DNA from: DATCTV01 sp964400685
GTDB lineage: Bacteria > Desulfobacterota > Desulfomonilia > UBA1062
NCBI GenBank assembly: GCA_964400685.1
Contig: CAYNVT010000001.1
Coordinates: 52,918-116,917, forward strand
Length of the DNA: 64,000 nt
Direction of reading: 5' to 3'
The notes under the pieces are model-generated. The model was not told the DNA's origin. It was given only the letters and a program-made list of their open reading frames with translations, and did no database searches. The position numbers and the translations under genes were made by a program. Positions 26,838 through 36,144 of the stretch are shown in pieces. Within the stretch, counting starts at the first letter, position 1. The number at the start of each line of letters is the position of its first letter.

Positions 26838-27950
26838 CTACTTGAGAATATCCGTTAAAGCACTGGTTAATCGCTCAATGTTTACTTTTCGGGCTGCGTG
26901 CCCCATAACACCTATTCTCCATATTTTTCCGGCCAGCGGCCCTAATCCGGCGCCGATCTCGATCTTGTAATCCTGAAGAAGCTTTTTCCTTACCATCGCC
27001 TCCTCCACACCATCAGGAACCGTGACGGCATTCAACATCGGCAGTCGATATTCATTTTCAACAAGCATTGTCAGTCCAAGCTGCTCAAGTGACCGGACCA
27101 GAGCAAGGTGATTATCCATGTGTCTTGCATAAACATTATCCAGCCCCTCATCCAGGATGTTTGCCAGGCACTGGTAAAGTCCATAGAGCATGTTAACCGG
27201 AGCAGTATGGTGATAGACTCTTGAACTGCCCTCCCAGTAATTAATGATCATTGTAAGGTCAAGATACCAGTTGGGGACCTTCTTTTTACGGTTTTTCAGT
27301 TTCTCCACCGCTCTTTCTGAAAATGTGATGGGAGAAAGTCCGGGAGGACAAGAAAGACATTTCTGTGTTCCGCTGTACATGGCGTCCACGTGCCAGGAAT
27401 CAGCTTCAACTGCTATTCCGCCAAGACTTGTAACAGTATCCACAAGGTAAAGGGCATCCTTGCCTTTGAGTAGTCCTGAAATTTCAGCTACGGGATTATT
27501 TACGCCAGTGGATGTTTCAGCATGGACGATTCCCACAAGAGAGTAATCCTTTTTATCGAGCTGTTCCTTCACCTTCGCCGGTTCAACAGGTGTTCCCCAT
27601 TCAAACTCAACAACATCGACACATGCCCCGAGGCGGCAAGCTACATCCGCCATCCTCATCCCAAAGACACCATTTATTAAAATCAGTACATCATCACCAG
27701 GCTCAACAAGATTGACGAAACAAGTCTCCATACCGGCAGATCCCGTTCCAGAAACAGGGATTGTCAGTCTATTCTTTGTATTCATGACGTTTTGAAGCAT
27801 TTCCTTGATCTCGTTCATAATGCTGATGAATTTAGGGTCGAGATGCCCGATAGTCGGCTTCGAAAGTGCCAGATATACCTCCGGATATACACAAGAGGGA
27901 CCCGGTCCCATCAATAATACTTCTTCTATTGTATCGAGTTGATTTTTCAT
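26838..27950 (-). CDS. Class V aminotransferase (alanine/serine-glyoxylate type)
   Basis: A 370-aa PLP enzyme. It begins with the MGPGPSCVYP loop of the AGXT/SPT group, has the SGTGSAGME phosphate-binding segment, the VDTVTSLGG aspartate and the PLP lysine in SGTQKCLSCPPG. Relatives transfer the amino group of alanine or serine to glyoxylate, or act on phosphonate or purine intermediates. The ATG at 27950 has AGAGG 7 nt upstream; a GTG at 27956 would overlap that site. It is the last gene of the operon starting with the GntR regulator, 12-18 nt from the transporter. Confidence 0.88.
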   Translation of the reverse strand: MKNQLDTIEEVLLMGPGPSCVYPEVYLALSKPTIGHLDPKFISIMNEIKEMLQNVMNTKNRLTIPVSGTGSAGMETCFVNLVEPGDDVLILINGVFGMRMADVACRLGACVDVVEFEWGTPVEPAKVKEQLDKKDYSLVGIVHAETSTGVNNPVAEISGLLKGKDALYLVDTVTSLGGIAVEADSWHVDAMYSGTQKCLSCPPGLSPITFSERAVEKLKNRKKKVPNWYLDLTMIINYWEGSSRVYHHTAPVNMLYGLYQCLANILDEGLDNVYARHMDNHLALVRSLEQLGLTMLVENEYRLPMLNAVTVPDGVEEAMVRKKLLQDYKIEIGAGLGPLAGKIWRIGVMGHAARKVNIERLTSALTDILK

Positions 27951-27967
27951 ATTCACACCTCTCAGGA

Positions 27968-29374
27968 CTATAAAATATTCTTAATTGATTCTTCGTCGTA
28001 CTCTTTTCCTTCGTTCTTCAATCTGATTGCCTGTTTCAGTAATTCATGACGCTTTCGGGTCATGGGAAGGAGATAAGCCCCCAGAACACTGAGGAATAAG
28101 AAAAAGGCAACACCTGCGGCATAAAGAAGCCTGATACCGAAGAGGGCATGTTCTGTTTGCACCTGATCGGGAACATATCCTACCAGGGAGAGTATTATAC
28201 CGATAAACCATAGAAAAAGGGCCACCGTGGACTTTCTTGTAAAAGAAATCACACCGAAAAAAAGTCCTTCCCTTCTCTGTCCGAATTTGAATTCATCAAC
28301 CTCAACTGCGTCGGGAATCATTGACCAGATGGTCATGGAGATCGACATTACCCCGCCTGAAGCAAGGACCATCATTATATAAAAGGTGATGATCATTGAG
28401 GGTTTAACCAGCATTCCGCCAACTGCCTGTACAATAGCCCAGATCCCTATAAAGATCATATAGGATTCCCGCTTGCCATATCTTGAAGACAGCCAGTTGA
28501 TAACCGGAATCCATAATATCGTGCAAGCAAATAGAAAAAGGAAAGCCAGGGATTGCTGCGTATCGTTAAATTTCATGTAATACTTCATAAAGTAGACCAT
28601 GACAGCAGCAGCCGAACTTAATCCAACGCTTCCGGCTGCATAAAGTCCCATAGTATATAAAAAGGTTCGATTTCTTAATGGGCCGGTGAAAACATCCTTT
28701 AGTTTAACAGAAACATTTTCAGGGAAAAGCTCCCTTCCTCTTGTGGCTCGCCATGTAATAAGTATAGGAAAAACAGAGAAAATTCCGAACATCGCGGCCA
28801 TGAGAGACCATCCACCCCTGTTGCTTCCCATAATATCCTTACAAAATGTAACCAGTGTCCAGGGTAAGGCTGCAGCCAGAATTGCCGCAATTTGACTGAA
28901 TGCAGCCCTGAATCCGTTTAAGTTGGTTCTTTCGTCGTAATCCTGAGTCATCTCCGCCCCAAGTGATGTGTAAGGAATATCAAGGAGGGTGGCGGCAGTA
29001 TAATACATCATAATGGCAAGGCAGAAATAAATTTTCGTGCTGAACTCTCCTAATCCGAAATCAGTAAATAAAAGCCATGTGATCAAACCGAAGGGAACAG
29101 CAACGCCCAGCAGAAAGGGACGCCTTCTTCCCCATTTTGACTTTACGCGGTCTGATAATATGCCTACCATGGGATCGGTCACAGCATCCCAGAGGGTTCC
29201 AAGCATCAGTATAAAACCGGCAAAAGCAGGTGTGATACCAACCACATCAGTAAGATAGAAAAGAAAAATGACGGAAACCATTGTCCAGGTCAAAGTGCTT
29301 GAAAGTTCAGCTGAACCATAGCCCAGTTTAACGTAAAATGGGAGTTTTACGGTATTATCCAAGGCTTTATCCAT
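27968..29374 (-). CDS. GPH-family (MFS) sugar:cation symporter
   Basis: A 468-aa membrane protein with about twelve hydrophobic segments. The first half has the family features of glycoside-pentoside-hexuronide symporters: KLGYGSAELS, LWDAVTDPMVGILSDR, KWGRRRPFLL and LDIPYTSLGAEMT. These usually import glycosides, pentosides or hexuronides with Na+ or H+. GGAG precedes the ATG. Its place between an FAD oxidoreductase and an aminotransferase, under a GntR regulator, marks it as the uptake step of a small catabolic operon. Confidence 0.88.
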   Translation of the reverse strand: MDKALDNTVKLPFYVKLGYGSAELSSTLTWTMVSVIFLFYLTDVVGITPAFAGFILMLGTLWDAVTDPMVGILSDRVKSKWGRRRPFLLGVAVPFGLITWLLFTDFGLGEFSTKIYFCLAIMMYYTAATLLDIPYTSLGAEMTQDYDERTNLNGFRAAFSQIAAILAAALPWTLVTFCKDIMGSNRGGWSLMAAMFGIFSVFPILITWRATRGRELFPENVSVKLKDVFTGPLRNRTFLYTMGLYAAGSVGLSSAAAVMVYFMKYYMKFNDTQQSLAFLFLFACTILWIPVINWLSSRYGKRESYMIFIGIWAIVQAVGGMLVKPSMIITFYIMMVLASGGVMSISMTIWSMIPDAVEVDEFKFGQRREGLFFGVISFTRKSTVALFLWFIGIILSLVGYVPDQVQTEHALFGIRLLYAAGVAFFLFLSVLGAYLLPMTRKRHELLKQAIRLKNEGKEYDEESIKNIL

Positions 29375-29413
29375 TTTGACAACTCCTTTAATAAAACTGT
29401 TATAAGGCTCTAT

Positions 29414-30757
29414 TTAATCGATTCTGACTCCCTGTCTTTTAAGGGCCTTTTGCACTTTTTTTATATCAACCTCTCTGCAAGTAACACCGTCCTTAAGGGA
29501 TTGTGCCGCAGCAATTCCAGCACCCTGTCCTGTTACTGTGCAGCACATCATCTGTCTTGTAGCTGCATGGGACAGTTTATCACCGGCGACACAACGGCCA
29601 GCTACTAGGAGGTTTTCAACCTTCAGAGGAAGAATTATACCATAGGGAACATGAAAGTAACGGCCAGTACTTGGCATTATGGCGGTTTTATTGCCGTCAA
29701 GAAATTCAGGGAATATTCCAATGGAGTCATCAAAATGCGCCTGGTTTAACATCTCTTCACCGGTGATATTATATTCACCAATGATTTTTCTCGATTCCCT
29801 TGTACCAAGGGAAGCGCCCATTGTTCTGAGTCTGGATTTTTCAAAACCGGGAGTAAATTTCTTCAAGGCCTCAACCGCCCACATGACATGCTGCCTTCCC
29901 TCGATTTCAGCCTTTGTAAGATCCCAGACATCTGTACAGTCATAATTCGGCATATGAACTGCGTTGAGTGTCCTGATCTCTCCCGCATCGGTAAAGTCGT
30001 TCCAGTAGCTTTCCAGATGGGCATATTCCGGTATATCGCCGTTTTTCTTTGCCTTTTCAAAAGGCTCAACAAGGTAGGTGCTGAACTCGCCTCCTTCTTT
30101 ATCACCGGAGTTCTGGCCCCAGTCCGCAATCGTCGTTCCCCTGTTTAATATATAATCAAGAAATACCTGGACATCTACGCCACTGCATCCGAAATTCACA
30201 GATACAGGCTCCAATATCTCTTTCGGGTCGAGACGGTATGGAGCACCGGCATGAAAGGCAACATCCGCATCACCCGAGGCATCGATAACTCTCTTGGCAA
30301 GAATCGCCTGTCTTCCTGACTTGCTCTCTGTAACAACACCAGCAATGGTATTTCCCTCCATGATCACATTTACTGTTGTGCAATGAAGAAGGGGAATTAT
30401 CCCCGCTTCCTTGACCATTGTATCAGCGATATACTTGAAGACTTCAGTATCAAGAATTTCATAAAAGAATATGCTGAGGCTTGCCCCCATCTCTTTTGCA
30501 CGTTTCTCGAATTCAACACCTATTCCACCGGCATCCACAACCTTCTCATTGGACCTGTACCAGGCAATAGTCCCAACAATTGATTGTGTTATGTTGCCTC
30601 CAAAGCATCCGTAACGTTCAACGAGCATCGTATCAACACCTTCTCTTGCGGATGCCAGGGCTGCAGAGAGACCGCCTGGTCCGCCGCCGATTACAAGAAC
30701 ATCAGTTTCAGCAATTACTGGAATCTTTCTTATTCTTTCTTCAATGTATTTAATCAA
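29414..30757 (-). CDS. FAD-dependent oxidoreductase (FAD_oxidored family)
   Basis: A 447-aa flavoprotein. The N-terminal dinucleotide-binding motif is VIGGGPGGLSAALASAREG, followed by ERYGCFGGN; the C-terminal FAD-contact motif is NLLVAGRCVAG...SHAATRQMMC. This family is common in carbohydrate and organic-acid operons, but substrates are mostly unknown. Translation seems to start at a TTG (30757) that overlaps the GntR stop codon, with GGAGG just upstream, so coupling to the regulator is expected. Confidence 0.85.
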   Translation of the reverse strand: MIKYIEERIRKIPVIAETDVLVIGGGPGGLSAALASAREGVDTMLVERYGCFGGNITQSIVGTIAWYRSNEKVVDAGGIGVEFEKRAKEMGASLSIFFYEILDTEVFKYIADTMVKEAGIIPLLHCTTVNVIMEGNTIAGVVTESKSGRQAILAKRVIDASGDADVAFHAGAPYRLDPKEILEPVSVNFGCSGVDVQVFLDYILNRGTTIADWGQNSGDKEGGEFSTYLVEPFEKAKKNGDIPEYAHLESYWNDFTDAGEIRTLNAVHMPNYDCTDVWDLTKAEIEGRQHVMWAVEALKKFTPGFEKSRLRTMGASLGTRESRKIIGEYNITGEEMLNQAHFDDSIGIFPEFLDGNKTAIMPSTGRYFHVPYGIILPLKVENLLVAGRCVAGDKLSHAATRQMMCCTVTGQGAGIAAAQSLKDGVTCREVDIKKVQKALKRQGVRID

Positions 30758-31467
30758 ATGCTACCTCCAGCAATATCCTTTTTCGATATAAATGATGCGC
30801 ATATTGTTGCATGTTCCCGGGCAAGTTTTCTTGCCAGCTCCACATCCTTATCTATGATAGCCTCCAATATGGGCCTGTGCCTTTCAAGGGCTTCCACCCT
30901 ATCTTCAATGCTTCGGGCATACCTGATCAGGAATGCCTGGATATGGCGGAAGAGAGCCTGATACATGGCAATAAAAAACTGGTTGCCTGACATTTCAACA
31001 AGAGCGAAGTGGAAGTCATAGTCCCGTCTGGCAAATAGTTCAGGGTCATCTAATACATTTTCATCATATTTAAGCAGACCTTCAAGGAAGGTGATCTGAT
31101 CGGCTGTGCGAGTTTTTGAAACTTTAGCAGCAACTTCAGATTCAATCAGGTTCCTGGCTTCAACAAGATCATTCATCCGATTGAAATCATGGTTTGGAAA
31201 TAGAGGAATGAGAACATTATCCAGGGCGGAAACGCTGATGGATTTTGTGACATATGCGCCCTTGCCATGTCGCACATGAATAATTCCGAGTGCTGCCAGT
31301 CTTGCAAGGGCTTCTCGCAGGGTAAGACGGCTCACAGAGTATTCCTGCAGCATTACCTGTTCACTTGGCAACTGATCTCCAGGCCCGAATTCACCGTTCC
31401 TGATGCGTTCTTTTAAACTTTCGACAATGGCTTTCGTGGCTGTAACCCGAAGAAGGGGAATAGACAT
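30754..31467 (-). CDS. GntR/FadR-type transcriptional regulator (FCD domain)
   Basis: A 237-aa regulator. Residues 8-75 form the GntR winged helix (GDQLPSEQVMLQEYSVSRLTLREALARL, with HVRHGKGAYV as the wing). The rest is an all-helical FCD ligand domain (LVEARNLIESEVA, DYDFHFALVEMSGN, with metal-ligand-like Asp/His residues). FCD proteins usually sense small organic acids such as hexuronates, gluconate or lactate. AGGAGG lies upstream. It heads the operon and probably represses it through the palindrome at 31517. Confidence 0.92.
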   Translation of the reverse strand: MSIPLLRVTATKAIVESLKERIRNGEFGPGDQLPSEQVMLQEYSVSRLTLREALARLAALGIIHVRHGKGAYVTKSISVSALDNVLIPLFPNHDFNRMNDLVEARNLIESEVAAKVSKTRTADQITFLEGLLKYDENVLDDPELFARRDYDFHFALVEMSGNQFFIAMYQALFRHIQAFLIRYARSIEDRVEALERHRPILEAIIDKDVELARKLAREHATICASFISKKDIAGGSI

Positions 31468-31516
31468 AAATCCTCCTGAAGAAACGTATATCTTATATAA
31501 CCATGTTACTTATATT

Positions 31517-31531
31517 ACTCATCTGATGAGT
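31517..31531. promoter_or_regulatory. Candidate GntR operator ACTCATC-T-GATGAGT
   Basis: A perfect 7-bp-arm palindrome with a single central base, 50 bp upstream of the GntR start. Size and form fit FadR-subfamily operators. The rest of the 281-bp gap up to the GH31 stop (31468-31748) is AT-rich and shows no gene or convincing terminator. Confidence 0.5.
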
Positions 31532-31748
31532 TGTCAATATAGAATTCTTTTGCCAATCACTTAAGGTTCTTGCAAGAGTCCATTTTGAGTCAAATCAGAT
31601 ACTTTCGAGAACCGTCATGTTGAGAAAGTCATTAATAAAACCTTTTAAAGTGATACAACTAAACATTTTTGATTTTGCGTGTGTTTTGGTGATTTAAATT
31701 TGAGAAAATTTAGTCTGTTTTGATATTTACATAGTCCTCCCGGAATAT

Positions 31749-34058
31749 TCAAACTGACGGGCCACTCTTTATCATAGCTGTTAATGAAGTATTTATGGAA
31801 GCCTTTATTGTCAGGACACCTGAAGCGTTATCATATAAGTCTTTATCTATAGTACATCTATTTGCCTCGATCCTGTATGAGACAAAGTTCCTGCCGTGCA
31901 AGATGAAAGAAACATCTCTTTTTCGAGGCTGGCCGGAAAAGGCCCCAGTGGCAGGATCAACTGTTATTTCAATACCGGAATCCGGGTAATTACTGAAAGT
32001 GAATTTCTGTGTGGATGATTCGCCCTGCTGATAGGAAAGAGTGGAGAAGTCGTCTTCATATAATACGGCAGCACCGTCAAACGGAGGGAAGATGTGGACT
32101 TCGATTTCATCGAACCTGTGGCTATCAGGAATGAATTGAAGGATTTTACCCAGGATTACTGGTTTGCCGCCCCTTATAAAAAGCGGCAGGTGTCCGTCAT
32201 CCACAGGCACATCGAACCATCCCGGCCCTTCGAACCTTTTCTCATTCCACCATGAGTACCAGGGTCCTTTCGGGAAATAGACCTTGATTGATTTTACCCC
32301 GGGTTCAAGCACGGGGGCCAACATCAGCGCATCGCCGATCATCGGTTGTTGCCAGACGGGTCTTGAGTGAGGGTCATCGGGGAACTCCAGATAAAGAGGC
32401 CTGATAATAGGAATGCCCGTGTCAAAGGCTTCGCGTGCAAGACGGTAATAATACGGCAGCAGCCTCATTTTCAGATTGATATGCCGCCTGAAGTTTTCCT
32501 CGCATTCCTTATCAATCCCCCAGGGATTCCTGTTAGGATCATGGGGCGAGGAAAAATATCTCGACAAGGGGCTGAAAATTGACCACTGGGAATAGCGGCG
32601 GTGAAGTTCGGCTGACGGAGATTTGTAGAGCGAAAGCACATCTGCACCCCAATACGCATAGCCCAGCAGGCTCATGTTGAGTCCGCATCTCATGGTTGCA
32701 GCGATATGTTTGAATTCCGGTGTCTGGTCGCCCAAAAATATTCCGGGAAAGCGCTGGGTGCCTGCCCAGTTTGTCCTGGAAAAGACAAGGGCCCTTTTAT
32801 CTCCATGGTATTCCTGGCATCTTTCGAAAAGCGCCTTCGTATAATAGAAACAGTAGATGTTATGATATTCCTCGTCATCAAGCCCGATTGATGATCTGGA
32901 GCCCTTCGGGAGATATTCCGCACCGTCGTTCTTGAAGAAATAAACGCCCTGATCGAGAAGCGGCTTCTGCTTGTCAAACCACCAGTCGCATGCTTTCTCA
33001 TTTGTGAAGTCGACAGCGCCACCCCTGCCCAGCCACCATGTGACATTGTCGTGGGCGAAGTAGCCTTTTCTTATGCCCTCATTGAAATTGTCCATTGCAT
33101 AGTCTTTTGACAGCAAAGGGACACCATCCGGGGCGTTTTTGACATAAAGCCTTACAAGAAATTTATATAAAGGATACGTATCCCTGTTTATATATGGCGT
33201 ATAGATAAGGCCTGTCTTTATCCCTGTTTCTTTCATCTGAGAGAGCATCTTTACCGGATCGGGGAAAATGGACCTGCGCCACTTGAAATCGGAAAAGGCC
33301 TGCTGCCAGTGATAATCAAAGATGACTGCATCCAGCGGGATCTGCTTTTCTCTGTGCTTTCGTATGCGGGTCAGGGTTTCATTCTGGTTTTCGACAGGGT
33401 AGGCGGTATTCCACAGGCCGAAGGCCCAGAGAGGCAAAAGGGGCGGCCTGCCTGTGAGAGTTGTATAATTTGTAATTATCTCCTTGAAGTCAGTCCCGGC
33501 TATTACGAAAAAATCAAGACTTCCGCCTGAAAACCTGACTGACAGCTTTCCCACGGGTTTGTTGATTTTAACTTTTGCCCTGTGTGCATTCAAGATGAAT
33601 ATCATATAGCCGCGGTCGCTCAAAAAGCATGGGAACGCCGAATATGTCTGCTTATGCTGCAGGAAGGCCGGTGATTCGAGGTTGTGAATGGTAAACACAC
33701 CACTTTTTCTTCTGAATGCGTTAAACCATTCACCGAAACCGTAAAAGCCTTCGTCTTCACAGGTGTCGATTTCAAACGAATGCCGGACAGGGTCGGCATG
33801 AATCTTAAGGGTTTTATCTCTAAAACTTATTATAACCTGTCCTTTGTTTCCATCATATGAGATTCCCGAAAAGCATGTCGAAGAAATGTTTTCGTGATAT
33901 TCATGAGGGATAAGCACATCCCTGACGAATCGCGCTTCACTAGAATCGTCATCTGAAAGAGTTATCCTGACAATATTTTTTCCGGTAAAAAGAATCCTTG
34001 AATCAGAAGAAATATTTTTTCGGATAATATTATTTAAAAAACCAAGTTGATTTTTCAT
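31749..34058 (-). CDS. Glycoside hydrolase family 31 enzyme
   Basis: The 769-aa protein has the GH31 layout: N-terminal beta-sandwich (GFGEWFNAF), a catalytic barrel from about residue 215 (PLWAFGLWNTAYP, DAVIFDYHW), the nucleophile region FFKNDGAEYLP, the acid/base region FLGDQTPEF, and C-terminal beta domains (GDALMLAPVLEPG, LPLFIRGG). GH31 members act on alpha-glucosides, alpha-xylosides, sulfoquinovosides or alpha-galactosides; substrate is not clear here, and KNDGAE differs from the common WxDMNE and KTDFGE. It has no signal peptide, so it acts in the cytoplasm on imported glycosides. It is coupled to the upstream dehydratase gene by an ATGA overlap. Confidence 0.88.
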   Translation of the reverse strand: MKNQLGFLNNIIRKNISSDSRILFTGKNIVRITLSDDDSSEARFVRDVLIPHEYHENISSTCFSGISYDGNKGQVIISFRDKTLKIHADPVRHSFEIDTCEDEGFYGFGEWFNAFRRKSGVFTIHNLESPAFLQHKQTYSAFPCFLSDRGYMIFILNAHRAKVKINKPVGKLSVRFSGGSLDFFVIAGTDFKEIITNYTTLTGRPPLLPLWAFGLWNTAYPVENQNETLTRIRKHREKQIPLDAVIFDYHWQQAFSDFKWRRSIFPDPVKMLSQMKETGIKTGLIYTPYINRDTYPLYKFLVRLYVKNAPDGVPLLSKDYAMDNFNEGIRKGYFAHDNVTWWLGRGGAVDFTNEKACDWWFDKQKPLLDQGVYFFKNDGAEYLPKGSRSSIGLDDEEYHNIYCFYYTKALFERCQEYHGDKRALVFSRTNWAGTQRFPGIFLGDQTPEFKHIAATMRCGLNMSLLGYAYWGADVLSLYKSPSAELHRRYSQWSIFSPLSRYFSSPHDPNRNPWGIDKECEENFRRHINLKMRLLPYYYRLAREAFDTGIPIIRPLYLEFPDDPHSRPVWQQPMIGDALMLAPVLEPGVKSIKVYFPKGPWYSWWNEKRFEGPGWFDVPVDDGHLPLFIRGGKPVILGKILQFIPDSHRFDEIEVHIFPPFDGAAVLYEDDFSTLSYQQGESSTQKFTFSNYPDSGIEITVDPATGAFSGQPRKRDVSFILHGRNFVSYRIEANRCTIDKDLYDNASGVLTIKASINTSLTAMIKSGPSV

Positions 34059-35698
34059 TCCAAGACAGCTCCCCTTGCCGCGGAACCAACCAGCTTTACA
34101 TATCTCTGCATATAACCCTGCGGGATATGTTTTGATAAGGGTTTAAAGCCTGCAAGCCTTGACTCAAGTTCCTTTTCCGTCAGATTAACGGTGAGTTTCC
34201 TGTTCGGAATGTCGATTGTTATTTCATCTCCGTTATTTATTACGGCAATTGGACCGCCTGAAAAGGCCTCAGGTGATACATGACCTATGCATGGACCGGA
34301 TGTCGCACCGGAAAACCGGCCATCTGTTATCAGTGCTACACGTTTGAACCCGGCCAGATCCAACCCCATTGTCATAGCAAGTGTCTCAGCCATTCCCGGT
34401 CCGCCTTTAGGTCCCTCGTACCTGATAACGACAACTTCGCCCTCCGTGATATTCTTTTCTCGGATAGCCTTGAGTGCGTCGGCTTCTGAATCAAATATAT
34501 GAGCGGGTCCGGTAAAAACCAGCATGTCATTTGCGACTGCAGACTGCTTGACTATAGCCCCGTCGGGTGCAAGATTTCCGAACAGTGCTACTGTTCCCCC
34601 TTCAGTAAGATATGGGGAGTCTTTGCTTCTTATTACTGATGAATCCTTAATAGCTGCAAAGGAGGTAATTTCTCCCATCGTGTATCCGGAAACCGTTATG
34701 CAGTCCAGGTGCAAATCATCGGCTAGCACTTTCATTACACCCGGAATGCCTCCTGCGGTAAACAGGTCGATAATTCCATGCGGGCCGTTAGGTGAAATGC
34801 TCAATAAGGTAGGTATTTTCCTGTTGAAATCATTAAATTTTGAAATGGGAAATTCGACGCCCAGCTCATTTGCGATTGCCGGAAGGTGAAGGGCCGAATT
34901 GGTTGAGCCTCCTATTGCAAGGTCTACTATCAGGGCGTTTTCAATGGACTTTTCCGTAAGTATTTTTCTTGCGGTCAGGCCCTCTTCAACCATCGCCACT
35001 ATCCGCTTTCCTGAATTCCTTGCCGCAAGGAGCTTTCCTGAATGCCAGGCCGGAATGCTGGCCGTACCCGGCAGGGTAAGTCCAAAGGCCTCTGCAAGGG
35101 ATTGCATCGTGTTTGCAGTTCCCATCAGTTCACAGGAGCCGCATGTCACTGCAGTTGCGCAGGAAAGTTTATCGAGAAGGTCATCATAAGTCTTGTGGTC
35201 TATGCTGCCCTCGTAGGTGTGCTTCAGCCTGATTTCCCAGGCATTCGGCCCTCCGGTTATAAAGATGGAAGGCAGGTCAAGCCTGGCTGCAGCCATTATC
35301 ATTCCCGGGATTATCTTGTCGCAGCCTGCAATAAAGATTATCCCATCATACCGCATGCTTCTTACATGGGTTTCTATAATGTCTGCAATCAGGTCGCGCT
35401 GTGCCAGAACAAATCGCATGCCTTCATGACCTTCGGTAATGCCGTCGCATGGCGCAGGGACATTGAACTCAAAAGGAACCCCGCCGGCTGCATGAACCCC
35501 TTCTTTGGCCCGCTGCGCGAGGAGCGACAAATGCATATGTCCCGGATTAATATCGGTTGCAGAAGATGCTATTGCTATCAGGGGCTTTTCTTTAAGCTCC
35601 TCCATATCGCATCCAGTACCCTGAAAAATGTGCTTACGGACCAGGCTTATAGGAAAATCAGCATCATCGAAAATAGGCATACTCTGTGGCTTTTTCAT
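34055..35698 (-). CDS. IlvD/Edd-family dehydratase
   Basis: A 547-aa Fe-S dehydratase. The cluster cysteines lie in APCDGI, AGCDKIIPGM and CGSCELMGTANTM, and the substrate regions GGSTNSALHLPA and DGRFSGATSGPCIGH are present. The family includes dihydroxy-acid dehydratase (branched-chain amino acids), 6-phosphogluconate dehydratase and many sugar-acid dehydratases. No ilv neighbour is present and it is coupled to a GH31 glycosidase, so a sugar-acid dehydratase is more likely than IlvD; this is inference. GGAGG before 35698 fixes the start. Confidence 0.85.
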   Translation of the reverse strand: MKKPQSMPIFDDADFPISLVRKHIFQGTGCDMEELKEKPLIAIASSATDINPGHMHLSLLAQRAKEGVHAAGGVPFEFNVPAPCDGITEGHEGMRFVLAQRDLIADIIETHVRSMRYDGIIFIAGCDKIIPGMIMAAARLDLPSIFITGGPNAWEIRLKHTYEGSIDHKTYDDLLDKLSCATAVTCGSCELMGTANTMQSLAEAFGLTLPGTASIPAWHSGKLLAARNSGKRIVAMVEEGLTARKILTEKSIENALIVDLAIGGSTNSALHLPAIANELGVEFPISKFNDFNRKIPTLLSISPNGPHGIIDLFTAGGIPGVMKVLADDLHLDCITVSGYTMGEITSFAAIKDSSVIRSKDSPYLTEGGTVALFGNLAPDGAIVKQSAVANDMLVFTGPAHIFDSEADALKAIREKNITEGEVVVIRYEGPKGGPGMAETLAMTMGLDLAGFKRVALITDGRFSGATSGPCIGHVSPEAFSGGPIAVINNGDEITIDIPNRKLTVNLTEKELESRLAGFKPLSKHIPQGYMQRYVKLVGSAARGAVLE

Positions 35699-35850
35699 TA
35701 ATTCCTCCAAACAGTGGATTAAGTACTTATTTTTAAGCAATATGTCAGATTTAAAAGTTGTCAAGATTTACTTCAATCAAGCATGGATTTGACTGGCATC
35801 TATTAAACGGTTAAAGTCCTGCCTCTGATAGAAAAAGTCGACATCAAGAG

Positions 35851-35884
35851 GGGAACACAAGTCTGACAAAGGGAACACGCAAGT
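35851..35884. repeat. Short direct repeat GGGAACAC upstream of rpoZ
   Basis: GGGAACACAAGT (35851) and GGGAACACGCAAGT (35871) recur 20 bp apart, about two helical turns, in the ilvD-rpoZ divergent region. A TTGACG follows at 35886. They could be activator sites for rpoZ-dnaJ, but the evidence is thin. Confidence 0.3.
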
Positions 35885-35949
35885 ATTGACGTATCAATAA
35901 TATTATGGCATGAGGCTATCACTTCTAAAAAACCAAAGGAAATTAAGCC

Positions 35950-36144
35950 ATGGCAAGAGTTACAGTAGAAGATTGTCTCGAAAAATTGAACGACCGCTTT
36001 TCACTTGCAATAGCGGCATCCAAAAGAACAAAACAGTTGATAAAGGGTGCTGATCCGTTATGCAAAAGGAAAGAGAACAAACAGGTAGTTACTTCCCTCA
36101 GAGAGATAGCTGAGGGGAGGATCGGTATTGTAAGGAAAGGATGA
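35950..36144 (+). CDS. rpoZ: RNA polymerase omega subunit
   Basis: The 64-aa protein shows the omega-subunit pattern: MARVTVEDCLEK, RFSLAIAASKRTKQL, then NKQVVTSLREIAEGRI. Omega helps beta' fold and join the RNA polymerase core. An AAAGGAAATTAAGCC leader provides the ribosome-binding site. Its stop overlaps the dnaJ start in an ATGA junction, an uncommon partnership that ties a core transcription subunit to a chaperone. Confidence 0.93.
   Translation: MARVTVEDCLEKLNDRFSLAIAASKRTKQLIKGADPLCKRKENKQVVTSLREIAEGRIGIVRKG

Noticed and set aside
31749..34058. Sulfoquinovosidase assignment for the GH31 gene, suggested by the neighbouring IlvD/Edd dehydratase as in the sulfo-Entner-Doudoroff route
   Set aside because: The YihQ sulfonate-binding pattern (QDW followed by conserved Arg and Trp) is not visible; the matching place reads FDYHWQQAFSDF. 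No sulfolactaldehyde gene is nearby.
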